A stretch of DNA of 64,000 nucleotides from Limnohabitans sp. 2KL-17 (GTDB taxonomy: Bacteria; Pseudomonadota; Gammaproteobacteria; Burkholderiales; Burkholderiaceae_C): NCBI RefSeq assembly GCF_003063415.1, contig NZ_NESK01000010.1:1-64000 (forward strand), read 5' to 3'. The stretch's first letter is position 1. Each line of letters opens with the position of its first letter. The translations under genes and the position numbers were made by a program. The notes below the pieces were generated by a model. The model was not told the origin of the DNA. It did no database searches and saw only the letters and a program-made list of their open reading frames with translations. This document shows, one piece after another, positions 1-9,409 of this stretch.

Positions 1-459
1 CGACTGCGGCCGGGGAAGTCAGGATTGAGATTGAGCCTGCAATACAAAAGGCAAAAAGCGGGGCAGCGCCGACCAGCTGCGAGAAGTTGAGTGCAACTTA
101 AACTGCCATCAAGGCTGTCCTGACTTTTGGGTCCACTTCAGTTCTTGGGCAGCCTCCAGCGACACCCCCAGCAGTGGCACGCAGCGAATGATAGTCTGGA
201 TGCGTTCTGTCTGCTAGCACAGGGTGCCCACGGCTTTCCTGACAAAGCGGCCATTCAATCGATTCTTCAATCGATAATTTGTTTTGTTCACACATCGAAC
301 AAATGCCTGAAATACGGTACAGTTCTGGTTCAATTAAAAATCACTGACTTATTTGCTGTAGTTGACCCCTTAATCGCGCTGCCAATTGCGCCACGGCACT
401 GCGGTAGCGTGCCCAAAGCACTTCTTTCACCTCATGACTGCCGCCTTAACGCTACCCCA
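1..459. other. Non-coding region upstream of the polysaccharide cluster
   Basis: No convincing gene is visible on either strand; the short open frames here have no recognisable protein features. The stretch presumably holds the promoter of the regulator starting at 460. The only clear structure is the inverted repeat at 283-303. Confidence 0.5.
283..303. promoter_or_regulatory. Inverted repeat, candidate operator for the EPS regulator
   Basis: TTTGTTC (283-289) and GAACAAA (297-303) form a perfect 7-bp dyad with a 7-nt spacer, about 155 bp upstream of the MarR-type regulator. Winged-helix regulators often bind dyads of this size near their own promoters, so autoregulation is plausible. No confident -35/-10 pair was found. 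Confidence 0.35.
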
Positions 460-825
460 ATGACAAGCCCACAAGCCAAGATCCAAGAAGACACCCATTT
501 TCGGATCATGCGCATCTTGCAAGAAAACCCGGACCTCACCCAACGCGAGTTGGCCGACCAGCTCGGCATGAGCGTGAGTGGGCTGAACTATTGCCTCAAA
601 GCCCTCATCGACAAGGGCTTTGTGAAGATGCAGAACTTTCAAAACAGCAAAAACAAGTTCAAGTACGTGTATCTGCTCACCCCAATGGGCATCGCCGAAA
701 AATTAGCACTGACCAGTCGATTCCTCAGTCGCAAGATGCAAGAGTACGAGGCACTGAAGTTGGAAATCCAGGCGCTCCAGTCTGAAGTTGACACCCCAGG
801 TCAAGATAAAACACAAAAAGCATGA
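460..825 (+). CDS. MarR-family EPS-associated transcriptional regulator
   Basis: A 121-residue winged helix-turn-helix protein. The N-terminal half (about residues 8-75) has the form FRIMRILQENPDLTQRELAD, then a recognition-helix segment (MSVSGLNYCLKALIDKG) and a wing. The C-terminus is a charged helix. This matches the small MarR-like regulators that open exopolysaccharide clusters in proteobacteria. The start at 460 gives the usual family length; upstream in-frame codons code for unconvincing sequence. The stop overlaps the manC start (ATGA), so it is co-transcribed with the sugar genes and probably controls them. The regulatory direction and ligand are unknown. Confidence 0.85.
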   Translation: MTSPQAKIQEDTHFRIMRILQENPDLTQRELADQLGMSVSGLNYCLKALIDKGFVKMQNFQNSKNKFKYVYLLTPMGIAEKLALTSRFLSRKMQEYEALKLEIQALQSEVDTPGQDKTQKA

Positions 826-2279
826 TCAACGTCACCCCCGTTATCCTCTGTGGCGGCTCTGGCACCCGCTTGTGGCCGTTATCGCGTACCGGCTTCCCCA
901 AGCAATTCCTCTGCTTAACAGGCAATGAAAGCCTGTTTCAACAAGCCGCTCAGCGTTTGGCTGGCTTGGCCCAAGACGGCATTCAAGTCGCTGCCCCACT
1001 GATCGTCAGTGGCGAAGACCATCGGTTTTTGGCGTCTGAGCAGCTGCGCGAAGTCGGCATCACGTTGGGCGCCGCATTGCTGGAGCCAATTGGCCGCAAC
1101 ACAGCGCCCGCCTTGACACTGGCTGCCCTGGCCGCCACAGAAAACGGCCAAGACCCCGTTTTGGTGGTCACACCCGCCGACCAAACCGTGGCCAATGCCG
1201 CCGCCTTCACCGCGGCCGTGCAACAAGCCATTGCCCAAGCGGCTGATGGCAACATCGTCATACTGGGCGTCACCCCCGACAAACCCGAAACAGGCTACGG
1301 CTACATCCGCACCGCGCAAAGCCAGGATGCATCCTCGTGCGCGATTGCCTTGCAAGTCACGGCCTTCGTAGAAAAACCCAACCAAGCCACCGCTGAAGCC
1401 TACTTAAAAGAAGGCGGCTACTTTTGGAACGCCGGCATGTTTGTGCTGCGTGCTTCGGTCTGGCTCAAAGCCCTTGAAACCTTTCGCCCCGACATCGCCC
1501 AAGCCTGCCAAGCCGCATGGGTCAACAAAAAGCAAGACGCCCAGTTCATTCGCCCCGGCAAAGATGAATTCGCCGCCATCCCTTCAGATTCGGTGGACTA
1601 CGCCGTCATGGAGCACTGCCCCGGCAGCGCATTCCCTATCCAGATGGTCCCGCTCGATGCCGGATGGTCAGACCTTGGTGCATGGGACGCGGTGTGGAAC
1701 GTGTTGCCCAAAGATACACATGGCAACGCCCATGTGGGCGACGTGCTGACCACCGACAGCCGCAACACCTTGGTGCACGCCAGCAGCCGCTTGGTCACAC
1801 TGGTGGGCGTGAGCGACTTGGTCGTCATTGAAACAGCAGACGCCGTGCTGGTGGCCGACAAAACCCGCAGCCAAGACGTCAAGCACATCGTGGCCCAACT
1901 GCAAAACACAAAGCGCGAAGAACAAACCTTGCACCGCAAAGTGCACCGCCCCTGGGGTTGGTACGACAGCATCGACGAAGGAGGGCGTTTCAAGGTCAAG
2001 CGCATCCAGGTCAAGCCAAAGGCCAGCCTGAGCTTGCAAAAACACCACCACCGCGCTGAGCATTGGATTGTGGTGACCGGCACGGCCGAAATCACCAATG
2101 GCGACCAAGTGATCACCCTGACCGAAAACCAGTCCACCTACATTCCATTGGGGGCTGTGCACCGATTGGTCAACCCCGGCACGATTCCTTTAGAAATCAT
2201 CGAAGTGCAGTCGGGTAGTTATTTGGGTGAAGACGACATCGTGCGGTTTGAAGATACCTACGGGCGTACCAACTCATGA
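822..2279 (+). CDS. manC: Mannose-1-phosphate guanylyltransferase / mannose-6-phosphate isomerase
   Basis: A bifunctional type II enzyme of 485 residues. It makes GDP-mannose from mannose-1-phosphate and GTP, and its cupin half interconverts fructose-6-P and mannose-6-P. The N-terminal nucleotidyltransferase has the signature [13 protein letters not shown] (residues 10-22) and FVEKPN near 178. The C-terminal cupin starts around residue 370 (RPWGWYD) and has the metal-binding KHHHRAEHW. It is full length. It supplies substrate to gmd two genes downstream. It overlaps the regulator before it and fcl after it by 4 bp each, indicating translational coupling. Confidence 0.95.
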   Translation: MINVTPVILCGGSGTRLWPLSRTGFPKQFLCLTGNESLFQQAAQRLAGLAQDGIQVAAPLIVSGEDHRFLASEQLREVGITLGAALLEPIGRNTAPALTLAALAATENGQDPVLVVTPADQTVANAAAFTAAVQQAIAQAADGNIVILGVTPDKPETGYGYIRTAQSQDASSCAIALQVTAFVEKPNQATAEAYLKEGGYFWNAGMFVLRASVWLKALETFRPDIAQACQAAWVNKKQDAQFIRPGKDEFAAIPSDSVDYAVMEHCPGSAFPIQMVPLDAGWSDLGAWDAVWNVLPKDTHGNAHVGDVLTTDSRNTLVHASSRLVTLVGVSDLVVIETADAVLVADKTRSQDVKHIVAQLQNTKREEQTLHRKVHRPWGWYDSIDEGGRFKVKRIQVKPKASLSLQKHHHRAEHWIVVTGTAEITNGDQVITLTENQSTYIPLGAVHRLVNPGTIPLEIIEVQSGSYLGEDDIVRFEDTYGRTNS

Positions 2280-3241
2280 GCGAACAGCCCAAAATTTATG
2301 TAGCCGGTCACCGAGGCATGGTGGGCAGCGCCATTTGCCGCACACTGCAGGCGCAGGGCCAGACCCACTTGGTCACTCGCACCCATGCCGAGCTGGACTT
2401 GACCAATCAAGCGGCAGTCCAAGCCTTCTTCGCGCAAGAAAAGCCCGACCAGGTCTATCTGGCCGCCGCCAAAGTCGGCGGCATCCATGCCAACAACACC
2501 TACCCGGCAGACTTCATCTATCAAAACCTGATGGTGCAGGCCAACGTGATTGATGCAGCTTTTCAGAGCGGTGTGAAGAAACTGCTCTTTTTGGGCTCCA
2601 GCTGCATCTATCCCCGCATGGCGCCGCAACCTATGCGCGAAGACGCGTTGCTTACTGGCACCTTGGAGCCCACCAACGAGCCTTATGCCATCGCCAAAAT
2701 CGCCGGTATCAAACTCTGCGAAAGCTACAACCGCCAGTATGGTGCGAGCCACGGGGTGGACTACCGCAGTGTCATGCCGACCAACTTGTATGGCCCGGGT
2801 GACAACTACCATCCTGAAAACTCCCACGTTATTCCGGCACTCATTCGCCGCTTCCACGAAGCCAAATTGGCCAATGCCCCCAGCGTCGCCATTTGGGGCA
2901 CAGGCACACCGCGCCGAGAGTTTTTGTACGTAGACGACATGGCCGCAGCCAGCGTGTACGTCATGAAGCTTGGTAAGGCCCTTTACGACCGGCACACCAG
3001 CCCCATGCAAAGCCACATCAATGTGGGCAGTGGGTCTGACGTGACCATCGCAGAAGTGGCCCAAGCCATAGCCCAAACTGTGGGTTATCTAGGCCAAATT
3101 GAGTTCGATGCCACTAAACCTGATGGCGCTCCGCGTAAGTGGATGGACAGTTCGCGCCTCAATGCCTTAGGCTGGCAAGCCAAGATCGATTTACAACATG
3201 GCCTCTCTTCGGCCTATCAAGATTTCGTGAGCAAACTATGA
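2276..3241 (+). CDS. fcl: GDP-L-fucose synthase
   Basis: A 321-residue extended SDR that epimerises and reduces GDP-4-keto-6-deoxy-mannose to GDP-L-fucose with NADPH. It has the nucleotide-binding [10 protein letters not shown] near residue 12, the family motif SSCIYP, and the catalytic YAIAK (YxxxK). The length is typical. It sits between manC and gmd, overlapping both by 4 bp, so the three genes together cover fructose-6-P to GDP-fucose, given a phosphomannomutase encoded elsewhere. Confidence 0.94.
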   Translation: MSEQPKIYVAGHRGMVGSAICRTLQAQGQTHLVTRTHAELDLTNQAAVQAFFAQEKPDQVYLAAAKVGGIHANNTYPADFIYQNLMVQANVIDAAFQSGVKKLLFLGSSCIYPRMAPQPMREDALLTGTLEPTNEPYAIAKIAGIKLCESYNRQYGASHGVDYRSVMPTNLYGPGDNYHPENSHVIPALIRRFHEAKLANAPSVAIWGTGTPRREFLYVDDMAAASVYVMKLGKALYDRHTSPMQSHINVGSGSDVTIAEVAQAIAQTVGYLGQIEFDATKPDGAPRKWMDSSRLNALGWQAKIDLQHGLSSAYQDFVSKL

Positions 3242-4335
3242 CAAAAAGTACCCAACCCAAAGTCGCCCTCATTACCGGCATCACAGGCCAAGACGGCTCT
3301 TACCTCGCTGAATTCCTTCTGGAAAAGGGCTATATCGTCCACGGCATCAAGCGCCGTGCCAGTAGCTTCAACACCCAGCGTGTGGACCACATCTACCAAG
3401 ACCCGCATATAGACAACGCAAACTTCAAGTTGCATTACGGTGACCTGAGCGACACCAGTAACTTGGTGCGCATCGTGCAAGAAACCCAGCCCGACGAAAT
3501 CTACAATCTGGGCGCACAAAGCCATGTGGCCGTGTCATTCGAGTCCCCCGAATACACCGCCGATGTAGACGGTATGGGTACGCTTCGCCTGCTGGAAGCT
3601 ATCCGCATCCTTGGGCTAGAAAAGAAAACACGCTTTTACCAAGCCAGTACCTCTGAACTGTATGGCCAGGTGCAAGAAACCCCCCAAAAGGAAACCACAC
3701 CCTTCTACCCCCGCAGCCCCTACGCCGTGGCTAAGATGTACGCCTACTGGATCACGGTCAATTACCGCGAAGCCTACGGCATGTATGCCTGTAACGGCAT
3801 CTTGTTTAACCACGAAAGCCCTCGCCGCGGCGAAACCTTTGTCACCCGCAAAATCACCCGCGGCATGGCCAACATCAGCCAAGGCCTGGAAGACTGCCTT
3901 TACATGGGCAACATCGATGCCCTGCGCGACTGGGGCCACGCCAAAGACTATGTGCGCATGCAATGGATGATGCTGCAACAAGACCAGCCAGAAGACTTTG
4001 TGATTGCCACTGGCAAGCAATTCAGCGTCCGCCAGTTTATTGAGTGGACGGCTATAGAGCTTGGCATGCAAATACGCTGGGAAGGCGAAGGCGTCAACGA
4101 AGTCGGGTACGCAGACGGCAAGGCCGTCATCCGCATCGACCCCCGCTACTTCCGCCCCACCGAAGTCGAAACCCTGCTTGGCGACCCGACTAAGGCCAAA
4201 CAAAAGCTAGGCTGGGTGCCCGAAATCACCGCGCAAGAAATGTGTGCCGAAATGGTGGCGTACGACCTAGCCAAAGCCAAGCAACACGCGCTGCTAAAAG
4301 CCAACGGCTACACCGTCAACGTGAGCGTGGAGTAA
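3238..4335 (+). CDS. gmd: GDP-mannose 4,6-dehydratase
   Basis: A 365-residue SDR that makes GDP-4-keto-6-deoxy-D-mannose. [12 protein letters not shown] lies at about residues 12-23, YAVAK is the active-site YxxxK, and [15 protein letters not shown] and [10 protein letters not shown] are characteristic of Gmd. The ATG at 3238 overlaps the fcl stop (ATGA) and gives the normal N-terminus. A second, diverged Gmd-like gene lies at 22614. This copy has the GC-rich composition of the first part of the cluster. Confidence 0.95.
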   Translation: MTKSTQPKVALITGITGQDGSYLAEFLLEKGYIVHGIKRRASSFNTQRVDHIYQDPHIDNANFKLHYGDLSDTSNLVRIVQETQPDEIYNLGAQSHVAVSFESPEYTADVDGMGTLRLLEAIRILGLEKKTRFYQASTSELYGQVQETPQKETTPFYPRSPYAVAKMYAYWITVNYREAYGMYACNGILFNHESPRRGETFVTRKITRGMANISQGLEDCLYMGNIDALRDWGHAKDYVRMQWMMLQQDQPEDFVIATGKQFSVRQFIEWTAIELGMQIRWEGEGVNEVGYADGKAVIRIDPRYFRPTEVETLLGDPTKAKQKLGWVPEITAQEMCAEMVAYDLAKAKQHALLKANGYTVNVSVE

Positions 4336-4337
4336 AA

Positions 4338-5111
4338 ATGAAAGCAGTCATCCTCGCCGGGGGCCTAGGCACCCGCATTTCCGAAGAAACCTCGACCCGG
4401 CCTAAGCCGATGATCGAGATCGGCGGCAAGCCCATCCTTTGGCACATCCTCAAGACCTATTCCCACCACGGTATCAATGACTTTGTCATCTGCTGCGGCT
4501 ACAAGGGCTACGTCATCAAAGAGTACTTCGCCAACTACTTCTTGCACATGTCCGACGTCACCTTTGATATGAGCAAAAACAGCATGGAAGTACACCAGCG
4601 CAACGCCGAGCCTTGGCGTGTCACCTTGGTGGACACGGGCGAAGACACGATGACAGGCGGCCGCTTAAAACGCGTGGCCGATTACGTCAAAGACGACGAG
4701 GCTTTTTGCTTCACCTATGGCGACGGAGTAGGGGACGTCAACATCACCGAACTTGTCACGTTCCACAAAGTACAAAACGTCAAAGCCACCCTCACAGGCA
4801 CCATTCCCCCAGGTCGCTTTGGTGCGCTGGACTTGAAGGAAAGCAAGGTCAACAGCTTTATGGAAAAGCCCAAGGGCGACGGCGCCATGATCAACGGCGG
4901 CTTTTTTGTGCTCTCGCCTGATGTGCTTGATTACATCAAAGACGACACAACCACCTGGGAGCGCGAACCGCTGGAGCGCCTTGCGCAAGAGGGCAACTTG
5001 GCCGCCTACCAGCACCACGGCTTTTGGCAACCTATGGACACGCTACGCGACAAGGTTCACCTAGAAGAACTGTGGCAGTCTGGCAAAGCGCCCTGGAAGG
5101 TCTGGCCGTGA
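4338..5111 (+). CDS. rfbF: Glucose-1-phosphate cytidylyltransferase
   Basis: A 257-residue nucleotidyltransferase that makes CDP-glucose, the entry to CDP-3,6-dideoxyhexoses. It has [18 protein letters not shown] at the N-terminus and [10 protein letters not shown] next to it, both typical of RfbF/DdhA. The ATG at 4338 follows the gmd stop by 2 bp. Its end overlaps the GTG start of rfbG. It forms one pathway with rfbG and rfbH. Confidence 0.94.
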   Translation: MKAVILAGGLGTRISEETSTRPKPMIEIGGKPILWHILKTYSHHGINDFVICCGYKGYVIKEYFANYFLHMSDVTFDMSKNSMEVHQRNAEPWRVTLVDTGEDTMTGGRLKRVADYVKDDEAFCFTYGDGVGDVNITELVTFHKVQNVKATLTGTIPPGRFGALDLKESKVNSFMEKPKGDGAMINGGFFVLSPDVLDYIKDDTTTWEREPLERLAQEGNLAAYQHHGFWQPMDTLRDKVHLEELWQSGKAPWKVWP

Positions 5112-6181
5112 ACCCTTCTTTTTGGCACGGCAAGCGCGTCTTGCTAACAGGGCACACTGGCTTCAAGGGCAGTTGGCTTAGCCTATGGCTGCAATCCATG
5201 GGCGCACAGGTAACCGGATATGCCCTGGCGCCGCCCACCAACCCCAGCCTTTTTGAGATAGCCGAAGTTGGCCAAGGCATGACCAGCGTTATCGGCGACA
5301 TTCGTGACCTGGCCAACTTGCAAGTCGTGTTTACACAGCACCGCCCAGAGATCGTTATCCACATGGCGGCGCAGCCTTTGGTGCGCTATTCCTACCAAAA
5401 ACCAGTAGAAAACTACGCCACCAACGTGATGGGTACCGTGCATTTGCTAGAGGCCGTGCGCAACACCCCAGGCGTCAAAGCCGTGGTCAACATCACCACA
5501 GACAAATGCTATGAAAACCGCGAGTGGGTTTGGGGTTACCGTGAAAACGAACCGATGGGCGGTTTTGACCCTTACAGCAACAGCAAAGGTTGCGCAGAAC
5601 TGGTCAACGCGGCCTACCGCTCCTCTTTTTTCAATGTAGATAACTACGCCCAACATGGCGTTGCTACCGCCACAGTGCGCGCCGGCAACGTCATTGGCGG
5701 CGGCGACTGGGCGCAAGACCGGTTGATTCCTGACATCCTCGCCGCTTTTGAGCAAGGCCGTCAAGTCAACATCCGCAACCCACACGCCATCCGCCCTTGG
5801 CAACACGTCATGGAGCCTTTGCGTGGCTACCTCACGTTGGCTGAGCAGTTGTTTGAGCACGGCCCAAGCTTTGGCGAAGGCTGGAACTTTGGTCCTAACG
5901 ACGAAGACGCCAAGTCGGTAGGCTGGATCGTTGAGCAAATGGCTGCGCTGTGGGGCGCTGACGCGCAATGGCAGGTAGATACCGGCGTGCATCCTCATGA
6001 AGCTCATTATCTTAAATTGGATATTTCCAAAGCCCGCAGTCGCCTGGACTGGCATCCAGCCTTGCGCCTGCAAGACGCTCTGGCACTCATCATCGACTGG
6101 TCTAAGCAGCAAACGGCGGGCGCCAATATGCAACAGCTCACCCTCGCTCAGATTCACGCCTACCAAGCTCTCACCAGTTAA
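5108..6181 (+). CDS. rfbG: CDP-glucose 4,6-dehydratase
   Basis: A 357-residue extended SDR that converts CDP-glucose to CDP-4-keto-6-deoxy-glucose. [14 protein letters not shown] is the NAD-binding motif near residue 10. [16 protein letters not shown] and YSNSKG (YxxxK) form the active site. I chose the GTG at 5108, overlapping the rfbF stop (GTGA), because the usual family start ([10 protein letters not shown]) begins exactly there. Confidence 0.93.
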   Translation: MNPSFWHGKRVLLTGHTGFKGSWLSLWLQSMGAQVTGYALAPPTNPSLFEIAEVGQGMTSVIGDIRDLANLQVVFTQHRPEIVIHMAAQPLVRYSYQKPVENYATNVMGTVHLLEAVRNTPGVKAVVNITTDKCYENREWVWGYRENEPMGGFDPYSNSKGCAELVNAAYRSSFFNVDNYAQHGVATATVRAGNVIGGGDWAQDRLIPDILAAFEQGRQVNIRNPHAIRPWQHVMEPLRGYLTLAEQLFEHGPSFGEGWNFGPNDEDAKSVGWIVEQMAALWGADAQWQVDTGVHPHEAHYLKLDISKARSRLDWHPALRLQDALALIIDWSKQQTAGANMQQLTLAQIHAYQALTS

Positions 6182-6206
6182 GTCATTACTTAGAAGCAAG
6201 CACCTT

Positions 6207-7529
6207 ATGGAAAACGCAAAAACCCAAGCTCTGCGCGAGCAAATTGCCAAACTCGTTGACGAGTACGCTGCTATCGCCCTAGCCCCCCAGCCCTTCTTGC
6301 CCGGGCTTACCGTGGTGCCCCCATCGGGCAAGGTGGTGGGCGCTGAAGAACTCAAAAACATGGTTGAGGCGTCTTTGGACGGCTGGCTCACAACTGGCCG
6401 TTTCAATGCGGAGTTTGAGAAAAAGCTAGCCGCCTTCATCGGCATCAAACACCTTATCACCGTCAATTCAGGGTCGTCTGCCAACCTGGTGGCCTTCAGC
6501 ACACTCACATCACCCAAGTTGGGTGAGCGTGCTATTCAAAAGGGTGATGAAGTCATTGGCGTGGCGGCAGGTTTCCCCACCACGGTCAACCCGATCTTGC
6601 AGTTTGGTGCCGTGCCCGTTTTTGTAGATGTGGATGCACTTACCCACAACATTGATGCGACAAAAATAGAAGCCGCCATTGGCCCTAAAACCAAGGCCAT
6701 CATGCTGGCGCACAGCTTGGGCAACCCGTTCAATTTAGACGTGGTGACTGCCCTGTGCAAAAAGTACAACTTGTGGCTGGTTGAGGACTGCTGCGATGCC
6801 CTGGGCACCACCTACCGTGATCAGATGGTAGGCACTTTTGGCGACATTGGAACGCTCAGTTTTTACCCCGCGCACCACATCACCATGGGCGAAGGCGGTG
6901 CCGTGTTCACCAACAACGACGAACTCAAAACCATTGCCGAGAGCTATCGCGACTGGGGCCGTGACTGCTACTGTGCGCCTGGCAAAGACAACACCTGCGG
7001 CAAGCGCTTTTGCCAAAAACTGGGCAAGCTGCCCGAAGGCTACGACCACAAATACACCTACAGCCACCTGGGCTACAACCTCAAAATTACCGACATGCAA
7101 GCCGCTTGCGGCCTGGCTCAGTTGGACAAAGCCCCGGCCTTCATCCAGGCCCGCAAAGACAACTTTGCCTTTTTGAAAGCACGCCTGAAAGACTGTGAAG
7201 AATTTGTAAACCTGCCCGAAGCCACCGAGCACTCAGACCCTTCATGGTTTGGCTTCCCCATCACGCTCAAAGACAACTGCCCCGTCACCCGGTTAGACCT
7301 GCTGACCTACCTTGACCAAAATAAAGTGGGCACCAGACTTCTGTTTGCCGGCAACCTGACCGCTCAGCCTTACATGCAAGGGGCCAACTACCGCGTGAGT
7401 GGTGATTTGACCAATACCGACAACGTCATGAACAACACCTTTTGGATCGGCGTGCAACCTGCGCTGACGCGTGAGATGTTGGAGTTTGCAGCAGCCAAGA
7501 TTGAAAGCTATTTGGGTGTTAATTTCTAA
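6207..7529 (+). CDS. rfbH: CDP-4-keto-6-deoxy-glucose 3-dehydrase (E1)
   Basis: A 440-residue pyridoxamine-phosphate, iron-sulfur enzyme of the aspartate-aminotransferase fold that removes the C3 hydroxyl. Two diagnostic features are visible. The usual PLP lysine is replaced by histidine ([14 protein letters not shown], His223/224). The [2Fe-2S] ligands follow the E1 pattern C-x57-C-x1-C-x7-C, ending in [11 protein letters not shown]. The enzyme needs a reductase (E3, RfbI/DdhD), which is not present in this window. The start at 6207 gives the normal length. It is 25 bp after rfbG; the DNA becomes clearly AT-richer right after its stop. Confidence 0.93.
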   Translation: MENAKTQALREQIAKLVDEYAAIALAPQPFLPGLTVVPPSGKVVGAEELKNMVEASLDGWLTTGRFNAEFEKKLAAFIGIKHLITVNSGSSANLVAFSTLTSPKLGERAIQKGDEVIGVAAGFPTTVNPILQFGAVPVFVDVDALTHNIDATKIEAAIGPKTKAIMLAHSLGNPFNLDVVTALCKKYNLWLVEDCCDALGTTYRDQMVGTFGDIGTLSFYPAHHITMGEGGAVFTNNDELKTIAESYRDWGRDCYCAPGKDNTCGKRFCQKLGKLPEGYDHKYTYSHLGYNLKITDMQAACGLAQLDKAPAFIQARKDNFAFLKARLKDCEEFVNLPEATEHSDPSWFGFPITLKDNCPVTRLDLLTYLDQNKVGTRLLFAGNLTAQPYMQGANYRVSGDLTNTDNVMNNTFWIGVQPALTREMLEFAAAKIESYLGVNF

Positions 7530-7579
7530 ATTTTCGAAAACTTTCCAAATCAACTTAGTTAACTAAAGGAAGCAGTGAA

Positions 7580-8668
7580 ATGAAAAATGAAATATTTGAA
7601 GACCTCTTTGTACTAGAAATGGCCAGCAATCACCAAGGTAGTGTGGAGCGTGGTTTAAGAATTATTGAGCAATTTGCAAAAATTGCAAGATTTAATAATG
7701 TAAGAACTGCTATAAAACTTCAATTTCGCGATCTGGAAAACTTTGTCCACAAAGATTTTATTGGCCGAGATGACATTCGCTACATTAAGCGAGTAGCTGA
7801 TACCAAGTTAAGTAAAGAAGATTTTGCAACGTTAGTTGAGGCCATTCGAGGAAGTGGTTGCATACCCATGTCCACACCTTTCGATGAGAAATCTGTTGAT
7901 CTCTGTGTCGAATTCGATCTACCAATTATTAAAGTTGCAAGTGCCGATAACAATGATTGGACGTTGCTTGAAAAAATTGCGAAGACCCGCAGGCCGGTAA
8001 TTGTCTCCACAGGTGGCATGTCAAAAAAAGACCTTGATGATCTAGTTACATTTTTTGAACATCGTAACGTATTACTGGCACTCAATCATTGTGTTGCCGC
8101 TTATCCGCATGAAGACAATGAGGCAGAACTAGGGCAAATTGATTACTTGAAGAATCGATATCCAAACTTGACCATTGGCTATTCTTGTCATGAATATCAT
8201 GATTGGACCTCGTCAGTTCAAATTGCTTTGGCTAAAGGTGCAAAGACATTTGAGCGCCATATCGACATTGATGATGACGGCTTTAAAGTAGCAACTTATT
8301 CGTCATTGCCACACCAAATTGATACTTGGTTCAAAGCCTGGAAGAAAGCCAAGGAAATGATAGGTAATTCTGGCACGGAACGTCGCATACCGATTGATCG
8401 TGAAGTTGCTTATTTAGATTCCTACGTGCGCGGTGTCTATGCCAAGCGTGATTTGGAGAAAAATCATTTATTAACTGAGGATGATGTATATCTTGCGATT
8501 CCTCTGCAGAAAAAACAAATTTCAAGTCGCGAACTGATGTTGGGAAAATTTGGCCATCGCATGATTATGGATTGCAAGAAAGATATGCCAATAACGATTG
8601 ATCAGTTAAATACGCCATACTCTGACAATCCTGATCTGTTAAAAAGTATTCATGCCAGAGGTTTGTAA
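7580..8668 (+). CDS. NeuB-family PEP-condensing synthase (ulosonic acid synthase-like)
   Basis: 362 residues. The N-terminal TIM barrel keeps NeuB-type positions: LEMASNHQG (residues 12-20), AIKLQF (44-49), IIKVAS (116-121), the metal-ligand His in GYSCHEY (His204) and FERHID (224-229). A C-terminal antifreeze/SAF-like domain starts near residue 283 (RGVYAKRDLEK). The family joins phosphoenolpyruvate to an aldehyde sugar to give a 3-deoxy-ulosonic acid. The substrate cannot be read from sequence. No CMP-ulosonate synthetase is visible nearby, whereas a dehydroquinate-synthase-like gene follows, so the product may be cyclised rather than CMP-activated. A good ribosome site (aaaggaag) precedes the ATG. 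It is the first gene of the AT-rich segment. Confidence 0.82.
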   Translation: MKNEIFEDLFVLEMASNHQGSVERGLRIIEQFAKIARFNNVRTAIKLQFRDLENFVHKDFIGRDDIRYIKRVADTKLSKEDFATLVEAIRGSGCIPMSTPFDEKSVDLCVEFDLPIIKVASADNNDWTLLEKIAKTRRPVIVSTGGMSKKDLDDLVTFFEHRNVLLALNHCVAAYPHEDNEAELGQIDYLKNRYPNLTIGYSCHEYHDWTSSVQIALAKGAKTFERHIDIDDDGFKVATYSSLPHQIDTWFKAWKKAKEMIGNSGTERRIPIDREVAYLDSYVRGVYAKRDLEKNHLLTEDDVYLAIPLQKKQISSRELMLGKFGHRMIMDCKKDMPITIDQLNTPYSDNPDLLKSIHARGL

Positions 8669-8698
8669 GGCATAAGATAATTATATATATTAATTTTC

Positions 8699-9409
8699 AT
8701 GAGCAACAAGCCTAGAATACTTATTTTTGGTGCAAATGGAGCAATTGGATCAACAATGGTCAGTCATTTTTGTAAAAATGACTGGCAAGTTGTATCCGTT
8801 TTCCGTACATCAACAACTAAGGATGAATTAAAATCCATAGTGCACGATTTTTCTTCACTGCCACCTGCACCTGACGACATATTTGACTCCAACGCACCCT
8901 ACGATGCGGTTTGTTGGGCGCAAGGTCGCAATGCCAGTGACGATGTCAACACTGTGGATATGGAGGAGCACTTGGCCGTCTATCATGCCAATTGCCTTTA
9001 TATTCTTGCCACTTTAAAGATGCTGCTTAACCGCAAATTGCTTGCGCCTCAGGCAAAGCTTTGCATCATCAGCTCTATTTGGCAAAACCTGGCGCGCCAA
9101 GACAAGCTGTCATATTGCATGAGTAAAGCTGCTTTGCAGGGCTTGGTGCTGTCGGCCAGTGCTGACTTGGCCAAAGACGGCATATTAATCAACGCGATTT
9201 TGCCGGGTGCCTTGGATACCCCAATGACACGTCAAAACGTGGCGCAAGATCAACTGGACAAATTGACTGGCGCAACCTATTTCAACCGCCTGCCAGCACT
9301 GCAAGACGTTGCCAATTTAGCCTATTTTTTATGCTCCCCGCAAAACACGGGTATCACAGGTCAGTTTATTGCGGCAGATCTTGGGTTTAGTCATGTCAGA
9401 TTACTTTAA
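8699..9409 (+). CDS. Short-chain dehydrogenase/reductase
   Basis: A 236-residue classical SDR. The cofactor motif is a variant, FGANGAIG (residues 10-17). Catalytic Ser125/126 (IISS) and YCMSK (Tyr139, Lys143) are present, and the C-terminus contains ILPGALDTPM. Its last 17 bases overlap the start of the cyclase-like gene, so the two are translationally coupled. From context it probably reduces the product of the neighbouring synthase or cyclase, or prepares their substrate. The substrate is unknown. No clear ribosome site is visible. Confidence 0.8.
   Translation: MSNKPRILIFGANGAIGSTMVSHFCKNDWQVVSVFRTSTTKDELKSIVHDFSSLPPAPDDIFDSNAPYDAVCWAQGRNASDDVNTVDMEEHLAVYHANCLYILATLKMLLNRKLLAPQAKLCIISSIWQNLARQDKLSYCMSKAALQGLVLSASADLAKDGILINAILPGALDTPMTRQNVAQDQLDKLTGATYFNRLPALQDVANLAYFLCSPQNTGITGQFIAADLGFSHVRLL

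Noticed and set aside
117-142. TGTCCTGACTTTTGGGTCCA resembles the end of an IS3-type element
   Set aside because: No transposase sequence or second inverted end is visible within the window.
98-295. 65-codon open frame on the minus strand at the left edge
   Set aside because: No recognisable domain, poor start context, and overlap with the presumed regulatory region of the EPS regulator.
371-396. Minus-strand sequence GTGGCGCAATTGGCAGCGC looks like a tRNA D-arm
   Set aside because: No matching acceptor stem, anticodon arm or T-arm is found on either side, so it is at most a fragment or chance.
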